A stretch of DNA of 64,000 bases from positions 62,001 to 126,000 of the forward strand of contig NZ_FOVU01000012.1 of assembly GCF_900115265.1 (NCBI RefSeq), given 5' to 3'. The notes below the pieces were generated by a model. The model had not been told where the DNA came from, ran no database searches, and was given only the letters and a program-made list of their open reading frames with translations. The position numbers were made by a program, and so were the translations under genes. Below, in pieces: positions 53,432 to 60,721 of this stretch (position 1 is its first letter; each line of letters opens with the position of its first letter). This stretch comes from Bradyrhizobium sp. Ghvi. Lineage in GTDB: Bacteria > Pseudomonadota > Alphaproteobacteria > Rhizobiales > Xanthobacteraceae.

Positions 53432-53500
53432 ATGGCTAAGAAAGCGAAGAAGGCGACGAAGAAGAAGGCGAAAAAGGCCAAGAAGGCGAAGAAGAAGTAA
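53432..53500 (+). CDS. 22-residue Lys/Ala-rich peptide (histone H1-like)
   Basis: ATG at 53432 with AAGAGGA five bases upstream opens a frame of 22 codons made almost only of Lys and Ala, starting MAKKAKKATKKKAKK, ending with TAA at 53498-53500. It resembles the repeated AAKKA tails of bacterial histone H1-like proteins and would bind nucleic acid. A stem-loop 19 bp downstream (GCCCGGG/CCCGGGC) closes it. Too short for ordinary gene callers. Confidence 0.75.
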   Translation: MAKKAKKATKKKAKKAKKAKKK

Positions 53501-53518
53501 CGCGGCTTCTTTTTCTTT

Positions 53519-53546
53519 GCCCGGGTGGAGCACGCTCCGCCCGGGC
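53519..53546 (+). terminator. hairpin after the Lys/Ala-rich peptide gene
   Basis: GCCCGGG (53519-53525) and CCCGGGC (53540-53546) form a strong stem, with a GGAG/CTCC inner pair. No T-run follows directly. Confidence 0.6.
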
Positions 53547-53571
53547 GTCGGGTCGAACGGGGTTGAAGGTG

Positions 53572-53595
53572 GCGGGCGAAAGGCCCGCTTTTTTG
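53572..53595 (+). terminator. rho-independent terminator
   Basis: GCGGGC (53572-53577) and GCCCGC (53583-53588) with a GAAAG loop are followed by six T. It lies between the peptide gene and the convergent LysE gene. Confidence 0.85.
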
Positions 53596-53614
53596 TTGGC
53601 TATCTTTTCATTGG

Positions 53615-54226
53615 CTATCGCTCGGCAAAGGCGAGCTTGGCCCCTAACAGGGCAAAGCCGGCAGCGAAGGAGCGGCGCAGCCAGGCCATCACACCGGGGC
53701 GGGAGATCACGCGCTCGCGCACGGACGCCGCGCAGAGGCCGTAGACGACGAACACCGCAAAGGTCATCGCCATGAAGGCGCCGCTCAATTCAAGCATCCG
53801 CGCCAGCACATGCGTCTCGTCCGCCGCGATGAATTGCGGCAGGAAAGCGAGAAAGAAGATCGAGAGCTTCGGGTTGAGGATGTTGATCAGGAAGCCAGTG
53901 ACGATGACCCGGGCGCTGGAGCGCTCCCTGATATCAGCCTCGACCGCGAGCGCCCCGCTCTCGCGTAGCGCCTGCCAGGACATGTAGAGCAGATAGGCCA
54001 CGCCGCACCATTTCAGCGCGGCGAAAGCGAGCGCGCTGGTATGGAGCACGGCGGCGAGGCCGAGCATCGCAGCACACATGTGCGGCACGATCCCCAGCGT
54101 ACAGCCGAAGGCCGCCGCGACACTGGCGCGCGAGCCCCGCGTCAGTGCGGCAGCCAGCGTGTAGAGAACACCGGTACCCGGTGAAGCCACGACGATGAGC
54201 GAGGTGAGCAGGAAGGACCAGGACAT
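53615..54226 (-). CDS. LysE/RhtB-family exporter
   Basis: The 203-residue inner-membrane protein has six hydrophobic segments and the LysE pattern SPGTGVLYTLAAALTRGSRA with FGCTLGIVPH, then GFLINILNPKLSIFFLAFLPQF. Family members export amino acids or small solutes. The SPGP motif reads SPGTG here. Specificity unknown. Confidence 0.92.
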   Translation of the reverse strand: MSWSFLLTSLIVVASPGTGVLYTLAAALTRGSRASVAAAFGCTLGIVPHMCAAMLGLAAVLHTSALAFAALKWCGVAYLLYMSWQALRESGALAVEADIRERSSARVIVTGFLINILNPKLSIFFLAFLPQFIAADETHVLARMLELSGAFMAMTFAVFVVYGLCAASVRERVISRPGVMAWLRRSFAAGFALLGAKLAFAER

Positions 54227-54294
54227 GTCCTGTTCGTACCACCCCTGACGCGGTCGGAGAAGTCACGACACGGTCAGCGCAGCGCGTGCGCGCC

Positions 54295-54669
54295 TCAGTT
54301 CAGCTGGGCGATTTCGGCTTCACGCAATACGTCGAGCGGCGCCCATGGCTTGGCCCAGAACTTCGCACCGGCGGGCAAGGGCTGCATCAAGGGGCGGCCG
54401 GAGGTCACGACCACGTCGAGCTTCGGATTGCGGTCCTTGGCGACGTGCGCGAGCTCGACACCGTTCATGCGGCCGGCGAGTTGGACGTCGGTCAGCATCA
54501 GGCAGAGTGCGCCGGCACTTTTCTCCAGCACAAGCTCGGCCGCCTCGGCGCTCTCACACTGGATAACTTGATAGCCACTTTCCTCCAGGAGAAGGCACAG
54601 CATCTCCCGCTGCATGAGGTCGTCCTCAACGATGAGTGCCGTTGCCGTGAATGGCTCTGATTGTCTCAT
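54295..54669 (-). CDS. single-domain response regulator receiver
   Basis: The 124-residue protein is a lone receiver domain: ALIVEDDLMQREML, phospho-acceptor Asp in LMLTDVQLAG, Ser in VVTSGRP, Lys in FWAKPW. There is no output domain; it would pass phosphate or bind a partner. ATG at 54669 has GGGAG upstream; 54708 is the longer option. A histidine kinase is not adjacent. Confidence 0.9.
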   Translation of the reverse strand: MRQSEPFTATALIVEDDLMQREMLCLLLEESGYQVIQCESAEAAELVLEKSAGALCLMLTDVQLAGRMNGVELAHVAKDRNPKLDVVVTSGRPLMQPLPAGAKFWAKPWAPLDVLREAEIAQLN

Positions 54670-54795
54670 TGGTGGCTCCCAATGCTTGGCCTTGCCCAAG
54701 TAATCCATGTTAAAACGGGAACCGGAGGACGGTTCTGTTCCAATCTGAAAAAATGTAAATTGTTGTTCCCCGTTCGGAGCTTGACGGAAGATCTC

Positions 54796-54980
54796 ATGAC
54801 GGCGATTCGCGGCGCGGCCGCTATCACGGGAGCGGCGAGCGGCATCGGTCGCGCGCTCACAATCGAGCTTGCGCAACGCGGCTGCGACCTCGCGCTCGCC
54901 GATCGTGACGAGGCCGGCTTGAAAACGCTTCCCGCCGAAATCGGAGCGCAACGCAAGATCAGCGTGCATCGCGTTCTTCC
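54796..54980 (+). pseudogene. N-terminal remnant of a short-chain dehydrogenase/reductase
   Basis: ATG at 54796, with GGAAG upstream, opens a frame with AAITGAASGIGRALTIELAQ, the Rossmann TGxxxGIG of SDR enzymes, followed by GCDLALADRDEAGLKTL. After about 60 residues the similarity stops; the frame goes on only as antisense of the next gene. A full SDR has about 250 residues, so this is a truncated relic. Confidence 0.8.
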
Positions 54981-55086
54981 GCCCGGGGACGTATTGGGCG
55001 CCGTTGCAGCGGCGGATCGAGAAGATGGCGAAGGGGACGTGAGGCGAAAACGTCGCCTCACGCTCCGCTCTCGTAGGTGGATGTGG

Positions 55087-55893
55087 TTACTGCCCCACCA
55101 GCCGGTCCGCAAAATACCCGATCGTCTTGCGGTAGATCACGGCCCTGTTCCACTCGCGCATCGCTTCGAAATTGGCCGAGCCTTCGCCATAGGGCTGGCC
55201 CATCTTGAAGCCGTTCGAGTGCAAGAGGTTCGCGGTCGAGGCGAGCACGTCGGGGACGCTGTGGCGGAGGTCGACATGGCCGTCGCCGTCGAAATCCACG
55301 CCGTACTTGATGTAGGACGACGGCAGGAACTGGGTCTGGCCGATCTCGCCGGCATAGGCGCCGATCAGGTCGCGCAGCGGCAGGTCGCCGCGCTGCACGA
55401 TCTTGAGCGCGGCGAGCAGTTCACCCTGGAACAGCTCGGTGCGGCGGCAATCATGCGCGAGTGTCGCAAGCGTGCGGATCACCGGCAGCTTGCCCATGTC
55501 GCCCTTGCCGAAATCGCTCTCCAGGCCCCAGATCGCGACCAGGATCTGCCGGGGCACGCCGAACTGCTGCTCGATGCGCGAGAGCAGCGCGGCATGACGC
55601 TGCAGCAGCGCGCGCCCGCCATTGATGCGCCCGGCGCCGACGCGGGTCGAGACATACTGCTCGAAGGTCTTGTTGAAGGTGTAGCGCTGGCGGCGGTCGA
55701 AGGCGAGCACGGCGCCATCGGGGGTGATGCCGCTGAACGCCGCGCTGGTCACGCCCGCCGACACGCCTGCGGCTTGCGCCTCCGCGCTCATGCCGGCGAT
55801 GAAACTGTTGAAGTCGCCACCGCAACGCGCGGCCTCGGCCGAGCCGCCGGCCAGGGAGACGATGACGGCGGCGGCGAAAAGCGATCTCAACAT
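55087..55893 (-). CDS. lytic murein transglycosylase (MltB/SLT_2 type)
   Basis: The 268-residue protein has a signal peptide (1-22, ending SAEAA) and an SLT_2 domain with catalytic Glu in IWGLESDFGKGDM, IRTLATLAHDCRR, QFLPSSYIKYGVDFDGDGHVDL and DVLASTANLLH. It cuts peptidoglycan to 1,6-anhydroMurNAc products. The ATG at 55893 has GAGGA upstream and starts the signal peptide; 55971 is an upstream extension without it. Confidence 0.92.
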   Translation of the reverse strand: MLRSLFAAAVIVSLAGGSAEAARCGGDFNSFIAGMSAEAQAAGVSAGVTSAAFSGITPDGAVLAFDRRQRYTFNKTFEQYVSTRVGAGRINGGRALLQRHAALLSRIEQQFGVPRQILVAIWGLESDFGKGDMGKLPVIRTLATLAHDCRRTELFQGELLAALKIVQRGDLPLRDLIGAYAGEIGQTQFLPSSYIKYGVDFDGDGHVDLRHSVPDVLASTANLLHSNGFKMGQPYGEGSANFEAMREWNRAVIYRKTIGYFADRLVGQ

Positions 55894-56281
55894 CGGACAA
55901 GCATCCTCATGAACTGGGCGCGAAACTTTGGCGCGAAGCAGAATGCGATCATGCCCGGGAACGGGATTCACGTCAAAGCGACACGGAACCGATCAGTCTG
56001 ATACCCGCGATCAACGGCACTGAGACAAAAACCGCAAAACAACCCCATGCACAGTAGGAGCAGCGCGTCCGCCGATTTTGATTTTCCGAATTCGAGTTGA
56101 CCCGTCGGGCAAAACAGGCGTATGGTGCCAGCATCGCAAAGTCCGGGCGTTGGCCCCCGCCCGCGACGCGCCCGTTGAAAGTGGCCAGCGTCAAGGCGGC
56201 AGGTTTGATCCGCATCAACGTGGCTCACGGCCTCGTTCATAGACTGGGATCAACAGGAGCGCCCGCGCAGGAGACCAGCCC

Positions 56282-56806
56282 ATGACCGGAATTACCCTCA
56301 CCACTGAGCAGATCCGCAACGCGCCCGCGCCCGTGCGGCAATGGATCGAGCAGGAGGTGATCAGTTCGCTCGGCCTTGCGCCGCGCCCGCCTGTCGCCGC
56401 ACCTAGCCAAACCGCCCATCTCGTCGCCTGCAGCGTGGATGATGTGGCCGGCGTGCTCGAGCACATCCGCGGCACGTTCCCGGCGGTGAACGTTCTCTTA
56501 GAGTTCGGCCGGCCCGGCATCACCTACGGCGAGCCCGCGGTGATGACGTTCCGCCTGATGGATATCCTGCATCACACGCGGCTGCAGGAGATCGGGCAAG
56601 TCATGACCTGTCTGGAGATGATCAACCAGGCGCTGACCGTGGTCAGGAAAGATCCAACCGCGCGGTTCTGCGGCTACGACAATGAGGGCCACTGCCTGAT
56701 CGCGCCGCAGACGCAGGCCAGCATCGCGACGCTCTGGCAGGGCATGATGGAACGCCAGCAGGCGCAGCAGCCCGGGGCGGACGACCGGATCGCGCCGGCG
56801 GCGTAA
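56282..56806 (+). CDS. hypothetical protein, 174 residues
   Basis: The soluble product has an N-terminal helical part (LTTEQIRNAPAPVRQWIEQE), a Pro/Ala linker, and a second helical part with HTRLQEIGQVMTCLEMINQA, then an end rich in Gln. Members of this type occur in Bradyrhizobium without known role. No motif recognised. An ATG with GGAGACCAGCC upstream supports the start. Confidence 0.65.
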   Translation: MTGITLTTEQIRNAPAPVRQWIEQEVISSLGLAPRPPVAAPSQTAHLVACSVDDVAGVLEHIRGTFPAVNVLLEFGRPGITYGEPAVMTFRLMDILHHTRLQEIGQVMTCLEMINQALTVVRKDPTARFCGYDNEGHCLIAPQTQASIATLWQGMMERQQAQQPGADDRIAPAA

Positions 56807-56860
56807 GGCGGGCGACCCGCAAACCCGACAGACGAGAGCTACGTTGGCGGAGAAAGTGTT

Positions 56861-57211
56861 GTGCCGAACACCAGACGACGGGCCAGGCCGCGCTCCTTCC
56901 GCCTGCTGCGCATCCCGCTTTTCCGCCTGCTCGTCATCAACCTCGCGACCGGCGCCTGTGCTGCCACGCTCCTTGTCGGCGGACTGCTCTGGCTCAACCC
57001 AGGCCACCTGCGCGAACTGATCTTCGCCGATCGCGCCCCTAGCATCGGCCTTGCGTTGCTGCTGGCATCCTTCGTCATCACCTTCGGCTCCGCCGCGATG
57101 GGCAGCGCGATCATGGCTCAGGGTCGCAAGCAGGAGGATGGCAACAGCGGTGGCGGCCGTCGATTGAGGTTGGCCGCCGAGAAAGTCTCGCGCCGCACGC
57201 AGCCAATGTGA
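56861..57211 (+). CDS. small inner-membrane protein, unknown function
   Basis: The 116-residue protein has a very basic N-terminus (NTRRRARPRSFRLL), two hydrophobic segments (about 22-46 and 62-84) and a basic tail. GTG start with GGAG upstream. It is 54 bp downstream of the previous gene in the same direction. No family recognised. Confidence 0.65.
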   Translation: MPNTRRRARPRSFRLLRIPLFRLLVINLATGACAATLLVGGLLWLNPGHLRELIFADRAPSIGLALLLASFVITFGSAAMGSAIMAQGRKQEDGNSGGGRRLRLAAEKVSRRTQPM

Positions 57212-57702
57212 TGTGTGCAACGCACGATGGCGGTTTCCTGGCGCGCGTTGTCAGACTTCGTGCATGCAACGCCTACAAAATGCCGGATCGATCAGCATTC
57301 CCCTGCATGCGCCCGCGCACGATGAACAAAGTATTTCGGAAGTCCAAGCATTTGTTTTTCGAACGTGCGGGAACCCCCGCGCAGGTCAGTTGCATATCTG
57401 AGGCGACGGCTGCGACATCGAGACCATGCCGATTCATCTTGCCTTGGCGAGACGCTAGCGATAGCCTTCTATCTCAGGTTGTTGCCCCGCCAGCCCCGGG
57501 CAACGCTGAAGACCAAGATAAGCGGCGGGCTCCCCCAGCCCGCCGCTTATTGGTCTGGCCACCGGCGGCTTCGCGCTGCGCCCAAGCCGTTCCCACGAAA
57601 CAAGCGCCATCAGACAGTTCCGCGCCCGGCTCGGCCGAAACGCCGATGTCTGGGAGCCGCGAAGTCATTTGACTGCGGCGCCCTGATCGACGACAAGCCG
57701 CC
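57212..57702. other. spacer with a long hairpin, no supported gene
   Basis: The 491 bp carry short overlapping frames without ribosome sites or recognisable motifs. The only feature is the stem-loop at 57509-57555, listed separately. The promoter of the 78-residue gene should lie near the right end. Confidence 0.45.
57509..57555. repeat. long hairpin (14-bp perfect stem, extended to 20 bp)
   Basis: ATAAGCGGCGGGCT (57517-57530) and AGCCCGCCGCTTAT (57536-57549) pair perfectly around a CCCCC loop. AGACCA/TGGTCT extends the stem by 6 bp across a 2-nt bulge. No T-run follows on either strand, so it is not a simple terminator. Confidence 0.75.
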
Positions 57703-57939
57703 ATGGCCAAAAAACCCGGTACCAATCCGAAGGGCGAATTCGCCTTTTTCAACGTCGTCTACGAAGACGGCTCCCAACGCTCCAACCGCCGCGTCCCCAC
57801 CGAGCTGCTCGGCGGCCTCGACGGCGACGAACCCGCGCGCAACTTCATCAGGGAGCAGGACCGCGAAATCGCGGAAAAGAGCGGGAAGCCGGCGCTGGAG
57901 ATCGAGCGGATCGAGCGGGTGGGGGCGAAGAAGAAGTAG
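57703..57939 (+). CDS. hypothetical small protein (MAKKPGTNPKG type)
   Basis: The 78-residue soluble protein begins MAKKPGTNPKGEFAFFNVVY and ends in Lys-rich GAKKK. The middle has SNRRVPTELLGGLDGDEPA and a helix REQDREIAEKSGKP. A small protein type familiar in Bradyrhizobium; function unknown. Confidence 0.75.
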   Translation: MAKKPGTNPKGEFAFFNVVYEDGSQRSNRRVPTELLGGLDGDEPARNFIREQDREIAEKSGKPALEIERIERVGAKKK

Positions 57940-57990
57940 GCGCGACTAAGAGCTCGACGAGATGCGCTGAACTGGTGCGGCATCGGGAAT

Positions 57991-58160
57991 CACCTCTCCC
58001 TTGGAAGAGGTCGGCGCGTCCCGGGCGATGCGAAGCATCGTCCCGCGCGCCGGGTGAGGGTTTACGGTCTCACCGCGTGCTGCCCCCCTCACCCGATTTG
58101 CTCTGGACGATGCTCCGCATCGCCAGGAGCAAATCGACCTCTCCCCGCTGGGGAGAGGTG
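57991..58160. repeat. composite palindromic intergenic repeat
   Basis: CACCTCTCCC (57991-58000) and GGGAGAGGTG (58151-58160) are perfect terminal inverted repeats. Inside, CGGGTGAGGG and CCCCTCACCC form a second pair, and GATGCGAAGCATC/GATGCTCCGCATC small hairpins. It separates the 78-residue gene from the convergent DCC gene. Confidence 0.82.
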
Positions 58161-58220
58161 TCAGAGTCCGCGGCTGGCCCACCGACTCAATCTAAAGCCA
58201 CAGTGGCTCCAGGCGCGCGC

Positions 58221-58601
58221 TCACCAGCGCCCGCACCATCTGTTCCAGGCAAACAGCAGATCGGCAAAACGGTCGTAGACGAACCGCGTGACCGGCAGCG
58301 CCACGCGATTGCCTGATAGCGCCGCAAGCCACCCCTCGCCCGGCGTGAGCCTCCACAGCGCGATCGCGACATCCGCACCGACGATGAGCCGGCCGGCCTC
58401 ATCGGTCGCATGCAGGCGCCGCCTGATGTCGTCGAGCGAAGCACCAAACTGCGCCAGCGCATCAGGCTGCTCGTTGATGTCCTTGAACTCGATGGTGCCC
58501 GCCCGCACCAACGCCAACAGCTTGTTGCGCTGCCAGTCGATGCCGGCGTCGCAGACGGGGCAGCGGGTGTTGTAGTAGACGGTGAGGCTAGGACTCGACA
58601 T
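58221..58601 (-). CDS. DCC-family thiol-disulfide oxidoreductase-like protein (DUF393)
   Basis: The 126-residue protein has YYNTRCPVCDAGI, the CxxC form of the DxLCxxC (DCC) motif, at the N-terminus and the C-terminal block YDRFADLLFAWNRWCG. DUF393 proteins have a thioredoxin-like fold; redox activity is inferred. A single gene, convergent with its left neighbour. Confidence 0.88.
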   Translation of the reverse strand: MSSPSLTVYYNTRCPVCDAGIDWQRNKLLALVRAGTIEFKDINEQPDALAQFGASLDDIRRRLHATDEAGRLIVGADVAIALWRLTPGEGWLAALSGNRVALPVTRFVYDRFADLLFAWNRWCGRW

Positions 58602-58745
58602 GACTGGGTAAGGCGAAGCAGAACTCTGGAATCTTGGAGCGAGCGAATTCGGGTTGCGCGGGGGCTAGGTTAACTCAAGGTAGTGCTGATTTCTTATACG
58701 TCTTTATAGGTTTGACTATGTTCTCCGTTTGTTCTAAGGTGGGAT

Positions 58746-59498
58746 ATGGCTGTCTCGACACAGATTGAGTGGACCGATGCCACGTGGAATCCGGTCACCG
58801 GATGCACAAAGATTACACGTGGCTGCGACCTCTGCTACGCGGAACGCTTTTCGGAGCGATTTAGGGACGTGCACGGTCACCCATTCGAATCCGGGTTTGA
58901 TCTCAAACTGCGTCCGGAACGACTAGAGCAACCGCTCACTTGGCGCCAGCCGCGACGCATCTTCGTCAACTCCATGAGCGACCTCTTTCACAAGGAGATA
59001 CCGAAGTCGTTCATCGACTCTATCTTCAAGACGATGGAGACAGCCAATTGGCATACATTTCAAGTGCTGACCAAGCGCAGTTCGCTCATGACGCGATATC
59101 TTCTGAGCCGATACCGCGTGGAGAAGGCTCCTCCTCACATTTGGTTAGGCGTATCTATCGAGGACGCGCAGAACGCTATTCGGCTAAAGCACCTTCATGC
59201 CGCGCGCGCATCGACGAAGTTCGTTTCGTTCGAGCCCCTGCTTGGTCCTGTCGGCAAGCTTGATCTCGAAGGGATCGATTGGGCGATTGTGGGTGGTGAA
59301 AGCGGCCCGCGCGCACGGCCGATGGCAGAGGAGTGGGCAATCGAAATTCGCGATCAATGTCGAACCGCGAAGGTTGCCTTCTTCTTTAAGCAATGGGGCG
59401 GCACCCGACCGAAGTCTGGCGGGCGGCTCCTGCAGGGCCGCGAATGGAATCAATATCCCCGAATTTCCCGAACAAGACTATTAGACGCAGCCGAATAG
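58746..59498 (+). CDS. DUF5131 (phage Gp37/Gp68-like) three-Cys-motif protein
   Basis: The 250-residue protein has TDATWNPVTGCTKITRGCDLCYAERF, quoted here only by its Cys at 20, 27 and 30 (CX6CX2C), then IFVNSMSDLFHKEIP, LTKRS and GGESGPRARPM. This Cys cluster recalls a radical-SAM-like Fe-S site, but no SAM motif can be proved. The family is typically next to TcmP, as here. The gene is more A/T-rich than its surroundings. Start has AAGGTGGG upstream and a TTGACT box at 58712. Confidence 0.9.
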   Translation: MAVSTQIEWTDATWNPVTGCTKITRGCDLCYAERFSERFRDVHGHPFESGFDLKLRPERLEQPLTWRQPRRIFVNSMSDLFHKEIPKSFIDSIFKTMETANWHTFQVLTKRSSLMTRYLLSRYRVEKAPPHIWLGVSIEDAQNAIRLKHLHAARASTKFVSFEPLLGPVGKLDLEGIDWAIVGGESGPRARPMAEEWAIEIRDQCRTAKVAFFFKQWGGTRPKSGGRLLQGREWNQYPRISRTRLLDAAE

Positions 59499-59509
59499 AG
59501 AGGTTAGTT

Positions 59510-60661
59510 GTGAGCGACCCTTACTTCGGTCGCGAGCAGACCAAGGCCAAGCATTTCATCTTGAAGAGCTACCTTCAGGCGCTCGCGTTTAAGGTATTGA
59601 ATTTTTCTGACGTGACGTATGTCGACGGCTTTTCAGGTCCATGGGAATCCAAGACTACGGACTTTAGCGACTCCTCCTTCATGATCGCAATCCACGTCTT
59701 GAAGGACGCTCAAAGCCAAGTGCTAACGCGAACCGGAAAAAGACGACGGATCAAATGTTTCTTTTCCGAGAAAAATGCAAGGGCCTATTCCCAGCTGGCG
59801 AGCGCAGTTGCCGAATTTCATAAACCTGAGGACGACTTCGAAATTAAAACTTACGAAGGAAACTTCGAGGACGCGGTCGAAATAATTCGACCTTTCGTTG
59901 GCACATCCTTCCCTCTAATATTCATCGATCCAACCGGGTGGACTGGTTATCCATTCGATAAGATCAGACCGTTATTTGCTCAAGCTAAATGCGAGGTGCT
60001 GATCAACTTCATGTACGACTTTATCAATCGATTTGCACATAGCGCGGACCAAGAAATCATAGACTCGCTAGCTCCCATTCTGGGCGGAGCCGACTGGCCC
60101 AAGCGTCTCGACGGAAACATCTCCCGCGGTCTCGCTGTTGAGAAGCTATTCCGCGATACACTCCAAAAAGCAGGTAACTTCGAATTCGTGATATCCACGA
60201 AGATCGACAAGGCGACAGCCGAACGACCGCATTTCTTTATCGCATACGGAACCAAGAGCACTGAAGGATTGAAGACGTTTCGTCAGATTGAATACGACGC
60301 ACTGCGAAGGCACGCTAAAAGTAGGGCAAACGCAATAGAAGCAAAAAGAGAGGAGCGATCAAACGTTGTCGATATGTTTGCAGATCATCGCGCCGAACTG
60401 AGCGAGGCAACAGTTGAGGAAATCGTTGCCGAACAGAAACGATTAGCCGCCGGTCACATGTTGGAGTTGCTTATCCAGCACGGGGCGCTCAAGTTTTCTG
60501 AAGTCGTTCCTGCCCTACTGCAACCATTCATGTTGCGGGAAACAAACGTGAAGGACATTTGTGTCGACCTTGCCAAGGCCGGCCAGATCGAAAATGTATG
60601 GGGTACCGGCAATCGAAAGCCGCGCGACGAAGACGTTATCCGCCTACGCCCCCGGCAATGA
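59510..60661 (+). CDS. tcmP: three-Cys-motif partner protein TcmP
   Basis: The 383-residue protein carries YVDGFSGPW (37-45) and FIDPTGWTG (138-147), a methyltransferase-like arrangement of a motif I-like loop and a DPxG motif. A helical C-terminus (about 270-383) ends with basic residues. TcmP is defined as the partner of the three-Cys protein, whose gene is 12 bp upstream. GTG at 59510 follows GAGAGG; longer frames overlap the first gene. Function of the pair is unknown; a nucleic-acid or tRNA modification role has been suggested only by fold. Confidence 0.88.
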   Translation: MSDPYFGREQTKAKHFILKSYLQALAFKVLNFSDVTYVDGFSGPWESKTTDFSDSSFMIAIHVLKDAQSQVLTRTGKRRRIKCFFSEKNARAYSQLASAVAEFHKPEDDFEIKTYEGNFEDAVEIIRPFVGTSFPLIFIDPTGWTGYPFDKIRPLFAQAKCEVLINFMYDFINRFAHSADQEIIDSLAPILGGADWPKRLDGNISRGLAVEKLFRDTLQKAGNFEFVISTKIDKATAERPHFFIAYGTKSTEGLKTFRQIEYDALRRHAKSRANAIEAKREERSNVVDMFADHRAELSEATVEEIVAEQKRLAAGHMLELLIQHGALKFSEVVPALLQPFMLRETNVKDICVDLAKAGQIENVWGTGNRKPRDEDVIRLRPRQ

Positions 60662-60672
60662 TCCAAACAAGA

Positions 60673-60696
60673 AACGGCGGACTCACGCCCGCCGTT
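60673..60696. terminator. hairpin between tcmP and rpoD
   Basis: AACGGCGG (60673-60680) and CCGCCGTT (60689-60696) form a perfect 8-bp stem. It lies between two convergent genes and could serve both. No long T-run follows. Confidence 0.65.
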
Positions 60697-60721
60697 CCAT
60701 ATGCCAATGATGGCCTCCAGA

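Noticed and set aside
54661-56001. 446-codon plus-strand frame
   Set aside because: Only the first part (from 54796) resembles a real protein, the SDR remnant. The rest is antisense to the MltB-type transglycosylase with its clear signal peptide and catalytic motif.
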